Assembly: GCA_022749755.1 (NCBI GenBank)
Contig: CM040447.1
Coordinates: 11,030,087-11,094,086 of the forward strand
DNA from: Azadirachta indica
Lineage: Eukaryota > Streptophyta > Magnoliopsida > Sapindales > Meliaceae
Direction: 5' to 3'
DNA length: 64,000 nt
How positions within the stretch are numbered: the first letter of the stretch is position 1; every line of letters starts with the position of its first letter. Below are positions 37,443 to 51,300 of the stretch, in pieces. The notes below the pieces were generated by a model. The model was not told the DNA's origin. It did no database searches and saw nothing but the letters and a program-made list of their open reading frames with translations. The position numbers and the translations under genes are program-made.

Positions 37443-38210
37443 TGAGCGCAATGAGGATCCTAACCGCTCATTAAATCATAATATTAAAACAAGCGGACCA
37501 GCATTAATATCAATTTGGACGGTCTGCGTTACTATATACAATATCAATTTGTAGCAGCAGCTTTAATATGTGGGACAGCTCTTAATATACTTGATTTTTT
37601 GACGCAGATATATGATTAGATCTCCTGAAGATCTGCTACTATTAGATTTCGCATGATCGTTATGCATAGCTGAGCATGCTGTATTCATATTTTACTACCG
37701 CCCAAGTTTTATGTTCTTTTTTAATAATGATATGATAATGTCATGTTGAAACAGTACTAACGCTAATTTAAACAATTAGAGTTCGAACTTATAGCTCATT
37801 GGGGTGCTCATTTTAGGCTGACTTGGCCTAGTTTTTTCCGCAAGGATAGTTAATTATATATTTATCTCTAATAAGTATAACATTAAACTCTTAGACATTA
37901 GCCCACCAAATACAAACTACGGGATAGTTTTATCTATATCATAATTAAAAATTCGTTTCCAATTGTAGTTAAAATGAATTTTTCTATCTAATAAATAGGT
38001 ATTAAATATCAGTGGAAAGGTTTGTATGTGAAAAATATACCTTACAGAAAATACTGAGTAGAAGACTAGAGACTCTGAGTGCAAAATTTGTAGGTTCTTG
38101 TGTTGTGAACTGAGGAGTATCATTTATCTGTTCAGTGATCTACCTCTAACCTTTTGCCGATGACTATGATTTAATCCTGTAAATCCGCGACAACATAAAC
38201 TTTTAATGTC

Positions 38211-40000
38211 ATATAATAACTAATACTATCATGTCACAATAATTTATATATAGTAGTTAGCATAAAAGACTGTGTTTTCAACATTATTCATATACTTAAA
38301 TAGTTAAATCTACCTAATTTTTTAGTAATTATAGATATATTTTTATTTTCATTGTTATTACGGCTGCCACAGTTTAACCATAATTTTACTTATCAAATAT
38401 TATTGATAATAAAATTATATAAGTGAATATTAGATTTGGCTGAATCAATAAAATTTTTTAAATAATACAAAAAGTTTTGTCATAATTCAAATTTTATTCA
38501 AATCATGATTGAGAAGTTCAGTTTATGTATATTCATATTTACTTAGGAAAATATAAATATTATAATAGATCGAATATACTATATATGTTTTTTTGACTTC
38601 TTTGACATATAATTTTTATACAGCAAATATCTTAGTATTGTAAATGCTCAGTCGACAGTTTGCATGACTCATGCAGCCATTTGTCGCCTGTCTTATTTAT
38701 ATTTTCAATATCTCCCCAGCTATGAAAAGGTAAAGTATGCCCATTACTCCAAGATTTGCTGTTTGTGGACTAATTTTAACAACAGTTCATTACTTCATTT
38801 TATTCAAAATTGAAATCGTTAGAGCAACACAGCTGTAGAATATACCAAGCATTTGAACATCGAACGTGTTTTAGGTATGATTTATAAGACTAAACAATCT
38901 CTTCATTGGAACTTGAAGTCATTTAATATGTAAGTTGCGGCCCGACATCTACGGCAGACCAGTTGGTGTATGTAATTCTAGCGCCCCCACCAATGCACGT
39001 TTGTAAAGCTTATTGTCTTGATTGTTTTGTTCTTCTTCTCCACTTCTCATTAGAAAATGTTAATATATATAACTTTAGTCAGAAAATATGCTCAATTTTC
39101 CAACCAGAACCCTGGTCGTGTATTAAACGCATTATCCTATGTATCTTTTTCAGCTTTACGCATGTTAACTTCCTGAGGTTTTAGCGGCCAAATTAATCAC
39201 TAGTCCCTTTGAAACTTTAGTTTAGCTATGAGTGTCGCTTTACAGCAAGTACTATTAAGCAGCTTAAAACCTCCAAAGAGTAGGCGGAAGAAAAATCCAA
39301 TTTCTACATTCTCACACTTTGGATAGCACATATAAAATTATTGAAAAAATCAATTGACTAACTACTCTTTTACACATTCATACATACATATATATATATA
39401 TAGTCATATATTTATATGTATATGTATATATTTTGATGAACAAATCACATACATAAATTAGAAAAATTAAATGTCTTCTAAAATATTTTAGTTAGTTTAG
39501 GTATGTTTTGCACTTAAAAACCATCTGAGAGTTTGAATAACAGTAAAAAGTAAGGATTTAGTGTGTTGTTGGTGAGGTTTGTTACTCAAATAAAAGACTT
39601 GTTATTTTCTAAATTGACTCTCTTCTTTTTAATCACAAAAATCTATTTGGAATATCCCAATGGAATGAAATACTATCCATAGCTAATACAATATTCTTTT
39701 ACGACATGAAACAGTAGGCTTGTGATGCTGATTGACTGTCCCCATGTGCAAAAGGTGCTATAGATACGGAGCATAAAAATGACTTATTTCAAGCAACAAG
39801 AAAGAGCTCTATAAATTGTGAAACTGTTAATATTCATCCGCAAAATGAGGTTGAAATTATCATCCATATTATGATATGAATATTCGCCATGAGCCTTTAT
39901 CCATAATTTTTTCTATACTTGCAAACAAATCAAATACTGTTTTAAAACTTGTGTTTTTAAGAACATGTTATGTTTAGTAGTGTTTAGTTCAAATAAATTT
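38211..40000 (-). repeat. Unit C: start of duplication copy 2
   Basis: Aligns with A1 from about 3410 to 5670: upstream block (38638-39325, W-box core altered to gtcgac), then, after deletion of the equivalent of about 4575-5005, the diverged small-ORF flank (39650-39900). At about 40000 it joins D2 directly, skipping everything equivalent to 5670-8500, including CEP-b. No gene. Confidence 0.8.
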
Positions 40001-43000
40001 CAGTGCACCATCGTTCCTCTCTAAATGAAAGATTCGAGGAAGAATATCCCTTCTCGAGAAGAGTATAAAATTCGTTTCATATCTCTAGCCCCTTTAGCAT
40101 GTGCACAAACCTATACGTGCATATCTTAGATGAAGTAAGATAATGGCTTCCGTTAATAACATGCTAAATATACATGTGAAAATGTATACTGCTAGTAGAA
40201 AAAAATTCTCCTCTGATGGTCGTCTTCCAAGTGAGTCCAACCCAAGGGTCAAGATTCCGATATATCAACTTAAATTTATTTAAAGTTAACCAAGGGAAAT
40301 CGACAATTGGCTAGCTTAGAAGGAACAATAAATAATAAAAGATATAAAATAGAAAAAGCCAACCAAAGTAATCTAAAGGTTGAATGGTGTGGTATTGGCA
40401 TTTTGCAAGCCACATGCAAGTTCCTTATCAACTAATTAACCATTGGGAGATTCGTCTGTTGTTCAACACATAACGACCTCAGCCCTCAAATTTCAAATCA
40501 CTTTCCTCGTGTAATTAGTTATTCCCAAGTTCAAACTATAATTATAATTCGCGGTGACCGTTTAAATGCAAATAACTAATATAATAAATTATAATTATAT
40601 GACACTTGTTGATAAATACTCAGCTACCGAACGTGCAGATCTTTGACACTTGACCTTTCAGTAGCTGATAGCTTGTTTATATTTACAGGAAATTAACTTT
40701 CTATATGATGCCAAGTTGCCAACGACGTACGTCTTCAGTTAGTCAAATGACAAGTCTTGGTTGCATTTTAGCGGGATGAGATCTGGTAATATATTTTCGA
40801 TAATAGCTTTGTCATAATCCTACATAAACTAGTTAATAAATAACAAACGTGCTCTCGAGGGATCAATTGTGTGGTAGTTAACTTTATGTTTGAAGAAAAA
40901 GAATTTCCAAAGGTAAGCCATTCGAATAATTATTATTCTCCAGCCACTCGAGCAATTTTTTAAATATTTCATATCAAGTGTCTATTAATAATAATATATA
41001 ATTAATATTTAATCTCCTCTATGTTCTCATTTAGTAATTACTAGCAAAAATTTATTTTTGTTTAGTTAAAAACTTAAATAAGAGCCCGTCGTACTTTTGA
41101 ATGGCAAAATTGCCATGGCATACTTGTAAAACTTCGGCATATCCGAGCATACGGAAGGGCTCAAGAAATTGCAAAGCATAGTTGGTATTTGTTACCGTAG
41201 GGCGTGTAGACCCACTGAATTCTCAGTCTATTACTTATTTAAATACTGCGAAGAGCAGCAGTAGTCTTAGTTCTTGCTCGTTCTTCCAAGCGATCGGCAT
41301 GCATGAATATGCTTTTCATTTATATGCATGAATATCATTTGAGAGTGAAACGATAATGCCAATTGTGAAAACAGATAAATAAAACAATAAAATTATGTTT
41401 CATTGTATATGCAACAAATGTAAAAATATATACAATCAAATCACCCAGAAGATTAGCAAATTCATTACATCTACTAGGACAAAATGAGATTTATTTAATT
41501 TTGAGTCCTAGGAAACCATTAGACCTAAAGTTGCCTTAATTTTGAAGGAAATTCCCAGCACCAGGTTTGTGACCTGGAGATGTGGGCCTCAAATCATCAG
41601 CTTCATGTCTTCGAGTGCTGTGGAAGGAGACAAATTGGCATTCACTGCTTTAACTTTAGGATAATCGTAACCAAGCAAGTTACTTTTTGGCTCAAAACCC
41701 TTTTTCGCTTCTTTTTCAAGGATTTTGTTGTAGGTTAATTTTAAGCTTTGGGAATTCATTTGCTCTCACTACCTTCAATTTGCTTCCCTCATTCGCTTGA
41801 GTTTCTCGGCAGAAATTCAATACCAGGAGAAGACAACCAAAGGTTAACTTATATATATTTGGGGCATGGATCGGGAAACTGAGAGATTCTACAGTTGACG
41901 AATATTTAAATTTCTCAGAGAAAGAAGGGAAGTTAAAGCAAACAAATAATTAACTTGATTGTTGTAGAACTGTGGAAAATAACAGGTTAAAATAAACGAA
42001 AAAACAAAAAGTACAAATGAAATTTACTTTTATTTCCAGGATCTAGTATTTCTAAATAAAATTTCTGACAATGCCAGAAAATTTATTTACCAAAAAAAAA
42101 AAGAACTACAAATGAAAAGGAAAAAACCAAAACTGACATTAATCAACCCAAAAAACAAGTGGAAGTAAGACAAAAAACAAACTGGGAGAAGCAAACTAAT
42201 GTCTATACACATAATCCTAACGACATTTATTTAAAACTTGGGAATATGATCTGTCATTAAATTGAGTGGATTCAGCATAAATACTCTACTCAATGGGTCA
42301 AAAATTTCACAACTTGATTGATTACTTTTACAAAGGATGTGCATTCTATGAAAAAAATAATTAAGAACTCCTGGCACAACAATTTAGTAATGACGTTTTG
42401 AGGCTTATAAGAATGACAGTTAATCAATCAATCTAGTTTGAAGTTTACAATCCTTTTCTGAAGTATCGATATCCTTTCATAAGTGGTAATCTTCTCATTT
42501 TGTAACTTCCTAAATTTTTAAGAATAAAATACCATATTCATCAACTTAATTCAATTTTTGTTAATTTATTTAACTTTTTAACATGTGAATTAATATATAC
42601 ACGAAGGTCACAGCTGATAGTTACTAGATGGCTATGGTTGAAGTTATTGAAAAGTATGTGCGCGTAAAATTTAAAAGAGTAGGGCCACAGTTCCAATTTT
42701 AATTCTAAAATTTGATTCTATTTGAGAAACATACATATAAATGATCCTTAACTCATTTCTTTTTCTGTGAAACGATAAGTAATAATTTCAAATTTTCATA
42801 TAGTATGTCCTTTTAGAATTCTCACTTAATATCATATGCAAAAAAATAATAAATTGAACCCATAAAAAAGTTCATTATATTATCGTGCTTGATTAATATT
42901 AACTATATAATCAATCTATCTATTATTTAACACTAATCTGATGAAGAAATAAAAGATGTGTTCTTCATCTGAGAGTCACATTTTCATGCATTTGTTTTAA

Positions 43001-43402
43001 TAATTAATAAAGATCATAACAAATGACAATATGGAGACAGAACTTAATTAATAGATAATAAAGCAATGATAAACATGTTAAAGTTTATTCTAAAAGATAT
43101 ATGGTAACTGATGTGATATTCACTCACCATAGCATATAGATTGAGATATATAATAAATAATCTTAAAATCTATATATATATATATATATATATATATGGC
43201 TTTTTGAAGAAAAAATCAACCAAGATTGAAAATGTACCATAGCTACCCACTTTCAACCTCATAATTTGAATTTTGAAATAATTAAATGTATTAATCAAAT
43301 TTGTTTGAATCGAACAAGTCAAAATAAGCAAATGATGAGCTCCAAATTTTTGAGTGCCATGTCCAATACTGACGATGGAATTCAATATGAATTAAGAATC
43401 TT
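40000..43402 (-). repeat. Unit D2 (copy 2 of the D block)
   Basis: Near-identical to D1 (8500-12984) apart from loss of about 1.1 kb with the CEP pseudogene promoter. An AT dinucleotide tract (about 43171-43197) is longer than in D1. No gene besides the pseudogene. Confidence 0.85.
41536..41867 (-). pseudogene. CEP pseudogene in unit D2
   Basis: Counterpart of 10047-10377, with the same early frameshift at the atatat stretch after the ATG (41865-41867). The domain reads DLRPTSPGHKPGAGN followed by FLQN and TAA. Its RHEADD linker is still in frame with the domain, unlike in D1, so this copy kept the older state there. The promoter region is deleted just upstream. Confidence 0.85.
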
Positions 43403-44474
43403 TGAAATAGGCTCCCCGAGTTGAGGAAGTCCCTTTGTCATTACCCAGTCTCCGCCCACTAGTTCTTGTTTAAATTAATTTACTTGGTAATTAATTAAAT
43501 ATGTCATCAATTAATTATTTATATATATATATATGTATATGTATATGTATACACGAGTACTTGAGAGCAATTTGATTCTCTTTTAATTCTTTTGTCGTGC
43601 TAGGCTGTAGTGCACGAGGACTTGGTTTTACTTTAATGGCTATAAACTAATTAAAAAAAGTAAACGTGGTTAAGGGATTTGTGCGATATTGATTTTTCGT
43701 AGGAAGGAAAAAGCTTCTCTAACTTGGCTTCTGAATGCCATTAACGGTCCTTAATTAGTATAAACTTTAACTTTCCTTAATTTGTCTAGATTCATTGTAC
43801 TTATTATTGTATATTGTTGTAAATATATTATACATTACAAGTATTTGTTACAATTTATTAAACTTTAAATGATACGATTTTTATCTATCAGTAACAAGTT
43901 GGGAGCCATTAGTGATTTTAAAAGTTATAAAAATTCACTATGAAATAAATCACATTACGTAAAATTGTTTAAACTCAAATTTTAGAAATTTAAACTCCCT
44001 TTAAATTCAAATTCAATCACATTCAATTTGAAAACCAGTAATGTTCATGTTGAAGAGATGTCTCATAAACTATGTATCAAAATATTTATTATAAAAATTG
44101 TTAAAATTTTTATGAACAATATTCACATATAAAATAAGAGAAATACACAACAGATTTGAATAATTTATATCATGTAGTACTCAATAGAAATATTACATCA
44201 TGGAGGTAATAAAACACGGTATTAAATTAAAATAGAATAGTATAAAGAATAAGAGAGCTCGCTTGGAATATATTTTCTAATCTCTGATGTCTTATTACAA
44301 TTTAGGAAGATCTTTTTACGTCATACAACTGCACATATATGCTTATGATGTTGCATCATGAGCTGTAGGGTGAATTGTGTAAATTTAATTTGGAAGCGTG
44401 ACTGTCCTTGTAAATGAAAAAGTTTCTGCAGCTTACAAATAAAATTAAGGACGCCAATTTCACAGGGGAAGGTA

Positions 44475-44657
44475 TCAAGAAATTGCATAGTGTTTTTTAT
44501 ATGTATGGATTGTAGAACACAAACACCTCAGGTCATTTTCATCCCGAGGATCAGTTGCGGAGTTATTGTATGACCATATAATAAAAATAACAGCAAAAAA
44601 TTGCAATCTAAACGTTACCAGAATTCGAGAGATTAACTTTATGTTTGTCTTGAACAT
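44475..44657 (-). CDS. Small secreted-peptide-like ORF, copy in A3 (unrecognised)
   Basis: Starts at the same ATG as the A1 copy (44655-44657). The hydrophobic segment (FAVIFIIW) and DENDLRCLCSTIHT are conserved, ending after 60 codons. The A3 and A2 copies share the C-x-C pair where A1 has C-L-Y. Function unknown. Confidence 0.25.
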   Translation of the reverse strand: MFKTNIKLISRILVTFRLQFFAVIFIIWSYNNSATDPRDENDLRCLCSTIHTYKKHYAIS

Positions 44658-45554
44658 GTGGACAATTTATTTGACGCAATAAATCAGTTGGAGAACCGTA
44701 CAAATATAAGCTAGGCTAGTATTAAGGTTAATAGAAAGGAATTCGTTAGTTACGTGCAGGAATTCGTTAGTTACGTGCTATTCTGCTGAAGATATCTGCA
44801 TCAAAATGAAATGGAGATGATCCGTAACATGAGTTGATAATTAAGTTATGGAGTTGCATAAATTAAACCAAGTGATGAGCTATAACTTAAATCATTAGGA
44901 TTTGTTCTTGTGATTCCCACAGCTCATATATTTATATGATTAAATCATTGTGGAACGCAAATTCAATGGACAAATCTTTCGTTGCAAAAAGTGTTCCCCG
45001 GTGATATTTCAAGCTCGTCACGGTTTTAACTATTATCATCAGCATTTTCTCAGTAAAAATGCATAAAGAGACATGCATTCGTCATTATAGATAGTATGGA
45101 AAGAATTATCCACGAATTGTGAGGACTACTCAAATGCTGCATCTCTCAGTTCTTGCTCATTCTCCCGAGTTTATGCATGAATATATATCATCATAAGAGA
45201 ACTAATAAAGACAGGCGAAAAATGGGCGCATCATCTGAGAGAAAATAGGCTACAATCCACTACTTTAAGGGAAGACAAACAAGAAATTACGCTGCGCTTC
45301 ATGCACAAATGAGAACATCTATATAAGAACAGCACACTGGAGAATTAATTGAAATAACATCACAACAACTGGGAATACAAGGATAGTCTCATTTTTAGTA
45401 CAACAAACGAGATTTACTTATTTCAAAAAGTTATAAAATACTCAAACTTAAATAAGAAAAGGTACTCCAAGACCATGACACTCCACTAGCACCTAACCAA
45501 ATAGTGAAATACATGCATATAGATATAGCATGCAAGATTACTGTCAAAGTAACC

Positions 45555-45908
45555 CTAAGCTTGAAGGGAATGGCCAACACCAGGGCTGTGCCCGGGAGCT
45601 GTGGGCCTGAAGTCATCTGCTTCTTTTGGAGGTGGGGGCATTGACTCACCAACTCCGTCACTTGTTATTGTGTGTGGAGACAAATTGTCATTAGCTACTT
45701 TAACTGTGGGGTTCTGATCACCGTGCGAGTTGCTTTGTAGATCAGAAATATTTTTCACTTCATTTTTTAGGATTTTGCTGTAAGCTTGAAGCTTTGGGAA
45801 TTCATTTGCTCTCTCTAGTTTCAAATGCCTTCCCTCAATGAATAAAATTTCTTGGCAGAAAATCAATACAAGGAGAAAACAAACACAGGTTAATTTAACT
45901 TGGGCCAT
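45555..45908 (-). CDS. CEP: CEP-f: C-terminally encoded peptide precursor
   Basis: A secreted CEP precursor of 117 residues, the closest paralogue of CEP-a. Visible: start MAQVKLTC (ATG 45906-45908), signal peptide core VCFLLVLIFC, variable charged region, PPPPKEA linker and a canonical CEP domain [15 protein letters not shown] at residues 99-113, then SLQA and TAG. Compared with CEP-a the middle region has many replacements while the domain is identical, which suggests selection on the peptide. TATA at 46076-46083. The leader has one exact AGCAACTTGCT (45981-45991) and one altered copy (45934-45944). No lesion seen. Confidence 0.93.
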   Translation of the reverse strand: MAQVKLTCVCFLLVLIFCQEILFIEGRHLKLERANEFPKLQAYSKILKNEVKNISDLQSNSHGDQNPTVKVANDNLSPHTITSDGVGESMPPPPKEADDFRPTAPGHSPGVGHSLQA

Positions 45909-46075
45909 CTAATTGAGTTTCAACAACTGAACAAGCAACTGGCTTAGAGAAAAAGAAGGGAAGTTAAAAATAACTGAGCAAGCAACTTGCTGATTGCAAA
46001 AACGTGTAACTGCAACAGCAGGAAACAAGAGAAACAAGCGAGTTGCGGGGTGCCTAAACCCCTTCTACCCCTTGG

Positions 46076-46083
46076 TATTTATA
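46076..46083 (-). promoter_or_regulatory. TATA box of CEP-f
   Basis: TATAAATA followed by CCAAG on the minus strand. A MITE (46235-46657) begins about 150 bases further upstream, so this promoter differs from that of CEP-a. Confidence 0.75.
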
Positions 46084-46234
46084 CAGTTTAGGAAACCCCA
46101 CGAGGGTCCCAAGTACTCAGTAGTGGAATTCACTTTATGAGTTTGCCAAATGTACATAAAGAAATGGTGGCGGACACTGATACCGGGCATATATATACAT
46201 ATATATATATATATTTCAAGAAGTTTAACTCTAA

Positions 46235-46657
46235 GTGTTCGTTTGGTTTGACTTTTTCATTGGCCAAAAGAGCTTTTTTAATGATAAAAACTCTTTTCAA
46301 ATTTTTTAATGTCGTTTGGTTAACAATAAAAAAGAGTTTTTGGGAATTAAAAAAACTCTTTTTCTTTTATTGAAAGAAGCCCAAAATTTGAGTTTCTGTC
46401 AATAGAGTTTTCCTAACTTTTTTAAAAGGTGAAATTGTCTAAAATACCCTTATTTTATTTTAAAAATTCTACGTAATTTTTTTAAAATAAAATATTAAAA
46501 ATTTGTCTATTAAAATAATTATTCAAATTTTTTTTAAAAGTCATTGTAACGATCAAATGATTAATTAATTTTTATTAAAAACTCTACTCATAAAAATTTT
46601 ACGGGTAAAAGCTTTACTTTGAAAAGTTTTATTTAAAAAGTTATACCAAACGGATCC
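46235..46657. mobile_element. Tourist-like MITE 1
   Basis: 423 bases with imperfect terminal repeats (gtgttcgtttggtt at the left, accaaacggatcc at the right) and a TAA target duplication (46232-46234, 46658-46660). Absent at the same place in A1 (near 3193). An inverted relative lies at 55948-56372. Non-coding. Confidence 0.8.
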
Positions 46658-47312
46658 TAAATGGTATGCCAATTGCCAAGCTTATACATACGGGTTTTGA
46701 ATTTTCACATGCACCATTACTAGTACTATGTATATTTAATGGTGGTAATGTAGTACAAATTCAACGCACAAACTATAAGATATAAATTAAAATGGAAAAA
46801 TAGTATTAGTCGATGAAAATATAATATCAACAAAATTAATACATATAAATAATGTAGATTATATGATAATTAATACTATCATGTTACAGAAATTTATATG
46901 CAATAATTTATATTGAGATTATGTATCTCCAACATTATTCATATACCTAAATCTGCCTAATTCTTTAGTAATTATAATTATAAATATACTTTTTAGACAA
47001 AATTCGTGTGGTTTTCATTGTTATTATGGCTGCCACAGTTTAACCGTAACATTACTTATCAAATATTATCAATAATAAAAGTTCTATAAGTGAATAGTAG
47101 ACTTGGTTGAAATAATAAAATTTTTTAAATAATACAAAAAGTTTTATCATAATTCAAATCATGTGTATTCAGGAAAATAAAAAAAATTATAATACATAAA
47201 ACATACTATGTTTTAAAAGAAAATTATGAAATTAAGTAAAAGAAAGAAAAAACCGTCTCGTGGTTTTTCACTTCTCTGACATGTAATTTTCTGCAGCAAA
47301 TATCTTAATATA

Positions 47313-47965
47313 GTGAATGGTTAGTCAACAGTTTAAATGACCCGTGCAGCCATTTGCCGCCTGTCTTAATTATATTTCCAATATCTCCCCAACTATCAAA
47401 AAGAAATGTATGCCTAATACTCCAAGATTTGCTGTTTGTGGACTAATTTTAACAACCGTTCATTACTTCATTTTATTCAAAATTGAAATCATTAGAGCAA
47501 CACAGCTGTAGAATATACCAAGCATTTGAACATCGAACGTGTTCTAGGTATGATTCATAAGACTAAACAATCGCTTCATTGGAACTTGAAGTCATTTAAT
47601 ATGTAAGTTGCGGCCCGAGATCTACGGCAGACAAGTTGGTGTATCTAATTCCAGCCCCCACCATGCACATTTGTAAAGCTTTTTGTCTTGTTATTTTGTT
47701 CTTCTCCACTCCTCATCAGAAAATGTTAATAATTTTTGTCAGACAATATGCTCAGTTTTCCAACCAGAAACCTGCTCGTGTACTAAACCCATTATCTTAT
47801 TTATCTTTTGCAGCCTTGCGAACGTTAACTTCCTGAGGCTTTAGCGGCCCAATTAATCACTAGTCCTTTTGAAACGTCAATTTAGCTGAGTGTAGCTTTA
47901 CAGCAAGCACTGTTAAGCTGCCTAAAAGCTCCAAAGAGTTACAAAAAAAGCCAATTTCTACATTC
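47313..47965 (-). promoter_or_regulatory. Conserved upstream block of the CEP-f unit
   Basis: Same block as 3893-4560, with TTGACT on the CEP strand at about 47323-47328. Confidence 0.4.
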
Positions 47966-48342
47966 ATTAATCCCCTTAATCTTTTAGAGTAAAACAAAAC
48001 GAATTTAGTAGCCCATTTTAAGTGGTCGGAAATGGTATATCTGTAGAAAAAAAATAAGAAAATGGATGTTTGCTATTTCTATTCTTTAACATGTTCATAA
48101 ATCCATACATAATATAAGCGCAATGGAGACAAGTGAAGGATTAGAATAGATTATCATCCGAGCTTATCAACTATTGTTCTTCTTGCAAGTAAGAAATTGT
48201 TGTAGAGCAACCCGCCCGGAGAATATACCAATCAGTCTTTAAATAAAGTGGGTGTTGATTTCTGCTTTGAGATTTTGTTAGACTATGAACAACAATGTGT
48301 GGCACAGACTCTGAAAGGTATCACGAATTTTGTGTGTCAGTC

Positions 48343-51300
48343 CCTTTTTTTTTCTATAAAAGTAGAATAATATATTATTAATACTAGGAGAAAGGTAAGA
48401 ACAAGAACGGTTCCAAGACTATTAAGCCAATTAAGAGTACAAAAAAATAAATAAAATTATCAAATACATTGGCAAGAGACTACATGAAAAGGAAACAGCA
48501 GCAGCTGCAGCTTTTGAAGATTGCAAAACTTCCCACAGCAAAAATTTTCCAGCAAAACCAGCAATAGCAATGATAGCAAAAGCATCAAATTAGCAATAGA
48601 TTGGCAGTAAGCAGCAGCAAAGGAGGCAATGATAGAAAATGTATCTGCAGTAGTCATCAAAGAACCAGCAAAGGAGGCACGCATCAAAGAAGCAACAACT
48701 TGCAACAGGAAAATGCTTTATGTCCTGAAAACATAGCAGCAAGGTACCAATAGTAGAATTGACAGCAAACAGCAAAGTAACCATTGGTAGAACTAAGATG
48801 AAGCATGCAGAAAGCAATGCATGAACCAATAGTCCAACAACATAGAAGGAACCAACAGCATCATGGAGGGGATTGGCAAACAATACTTGGAGGTTGTAGT
48901 AGCAACAGTCCAGCAGCATGCATAAAATTCCAGCAGCAAACAAGTTACAATGATAATTCCAGCATCCAACAAAGAAGAACCTAATCAGCACCAGGGTAAT
49001 GCCAAACCGAAAGAAACGAACCCAGTGTATTTGCAGCAAGACATAGCAGCATCAAAAATAAAACAGGACAGTAGCAGAGGAATTACCACAGTCCAATTAC
49101 AATTGTTTCCAGCTTGTTATGCAAAATCAAGTAATCAAGCAAATAGAAAACACAAGAAATCAGAAATAACATCGATTTACGTTGAAAACCTCTGAAAAAT
49201 TTCAGAAAAAAAAACACAGGAGAGGGAGAAAATTTTCACTCAAGAATGAAGAAGATGTATAGTGCAATGTTCACCCTAAATGCCCGAATATATATTCCGG
49301 GTTTTGGGTCAAATTTGGGCTATACTCGGGTCAAGTCAAGCCCATACAAGAAACAAACCCATACAACATATTTACATACACATATACAACACCATAAAAG
49401 GGCGAGGGCATTGTCCCTTAACCCCCAACAAGGGGCGTTTTACCCCCTTGCACGCCCAATGAACTCTCCAGAAAGCTCGACCTCTGATACGTTAGCATAC
49501 TCCAATATACTGTATTGGTTACCAAATATGGGCTACAAATTTTACAAATCTCTACCTTGGCACATATTTGCCTCAATTTCTCCATTATGCCCCTAAGGGC
49601 TCATCAAATGCTGTAAATACAAATCAAGTCCAAACAATGCTTGAACTTGGCCATAGGAACTACTTTGGTCAATATGTCTGCTGGATCCTTGTGTGTAGAA
49701 ATTTTTGTACCGTAACAGAGTCATCTGAAACCACATCTTTGACAAAATGGAACCTGACATCAATATACTTTGTCCTTTCATGGAACATCTGGTTCTTAGT
49801 TAAGTGGATGGCACTCTGACTATCACAATATACAACTGCTTGCTGCTGTGACAACCCAAGGTCACTTATAAGACCTCTTAGCCACAAAGCTTCCTTTACT
49901 GCTTCTCCAATAGCCATGTATTTAGCCTCTGTAGTTGACAATGCTACTATAGCTTACAATATTCCCTTCCAACTAATGGCACAACCAGATAAGGTAAAAA
50001 TATAACCTGTCAACGATCTTCTTCTGTGTAGATCTCTTGCATAATTATAATTCACATAACCTATTAACTCAATCATGTTTGATGTTGCCTTATTAAATAC
50101 CAGTCCTATATGACTAATGCCCTTCAAATACCGCAATATCTATTTTATAGCATTCCAGTGTTCTTTTCCAAAAGAAGCCATATACCTATTCACTACACTC
50201 ATAGCATGAGCAAGATCAGGTTTAGTACAAATCGTAGTATATATGAGACTTCCAACTGCATTGGAATAAGGAACATGCTTCATACACTCTACCTCCTCTT
50301 ATGTTATGGATGGCAAGTCTGTAGAGAATTTGAAATGGGTTGCCAATGGTGTACTCATAGGCTTGCAGTTACTCATGTTGAACCTGTCAAGAATTTTTTT
50401 CAATGTAACCCTATTGTGATAAGAACAAAGTTCTTGATCCTCTATCTCTATGAATCTCTATACCCAAAATCTTCTTTGCTGCACCCAATTCCTTCATCTC
50501 AAACTCATCACTCAACTGTTTTTTCAGTGAATTAATATCTAACATATTTTTCACAGTTATCAACATGTCATCAATATATAACAACAAATAAACGTAACTA
50601 TCATCATAAAGTCTCTTATGGTACATATAACTATCATAGACACTTCTAGTGTATCCAAAATCAAGCATGAAATTATCAAATCTCTTATACCATTGTTTAG
50701 AAGACTGCTTTAAACCACATAAGGATTTCTTAGGGAGACAAACCTGGTCTTATTTGTCTAAAGAGATAAAATCCTCTGGTTGACTCATATAAATCTGCTC
50801 CTCCAATATGCCATGTAAAAATGTTATTTTGACATCCAACTACTCAAGATGAAGATCAGACACAGCAACCAAAGCTAACAGCACTCTGATAAAGTTGTGT
50901 TTCACAACTGGAGAAAATACTTCATTGAAATCAATTCCTTCCTTCTGTGTATAACCTTTTGTTACAAGACGTGCTTTATATCTAAGAGCTTCAGCCTCTG
51001 ATATCCCTTTCTTTTTCTTGTAAACACATTTGCATCCTACAACTCGTTGTCTCTTAGGCAATGTCACTAACTCTTATGTCTGATTCTTGTATAAAGACTC
51101 TATCTCCTCAGTAGCACCTATTAACTGTTCTGCTTCTTGACAAAATATCGTTACCTTGAAAGTAGTAGGTTCATATGTGCTCACTGTCTTAGCAACAGAT
51201 AATGCATATAAAACCATATCAACATAACTATAACGCTTAAGTGGTCGAATTTGTTGCCTTGGTCTTCTAGCGGCAATGTTATCTTGCTGTTCTTGTGTAT

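Larger units (their letters stand above)
30225..38210 (-). repeat. Unit B1 (copy 1 of the B block, main part)
   Basis: Aligns with about 56660-63234 (B2); the part before the gypsy insertion (16070-18513) aligns with 54930-56660. It ends at the tandem-duplication junction near 38210. It contains the CEP-e gene, orphan CEP 3' ends and LINE remnants. Bases 37560-38210 hold no gene. Confidence 0.85.
43403..48342 (-). repeat. Unit A3: A-type unit with intact CEP
   Basis: Third A unit, matching A1 from the GC-rich start (ggctccccgag...gaggaagtcc) to the point where the LINE is inserted at about 48342, and resuming at 54705. It contains a small ORF, CEP-f, its promoter, a MITE and the upstream block. 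Confidence 0.85.
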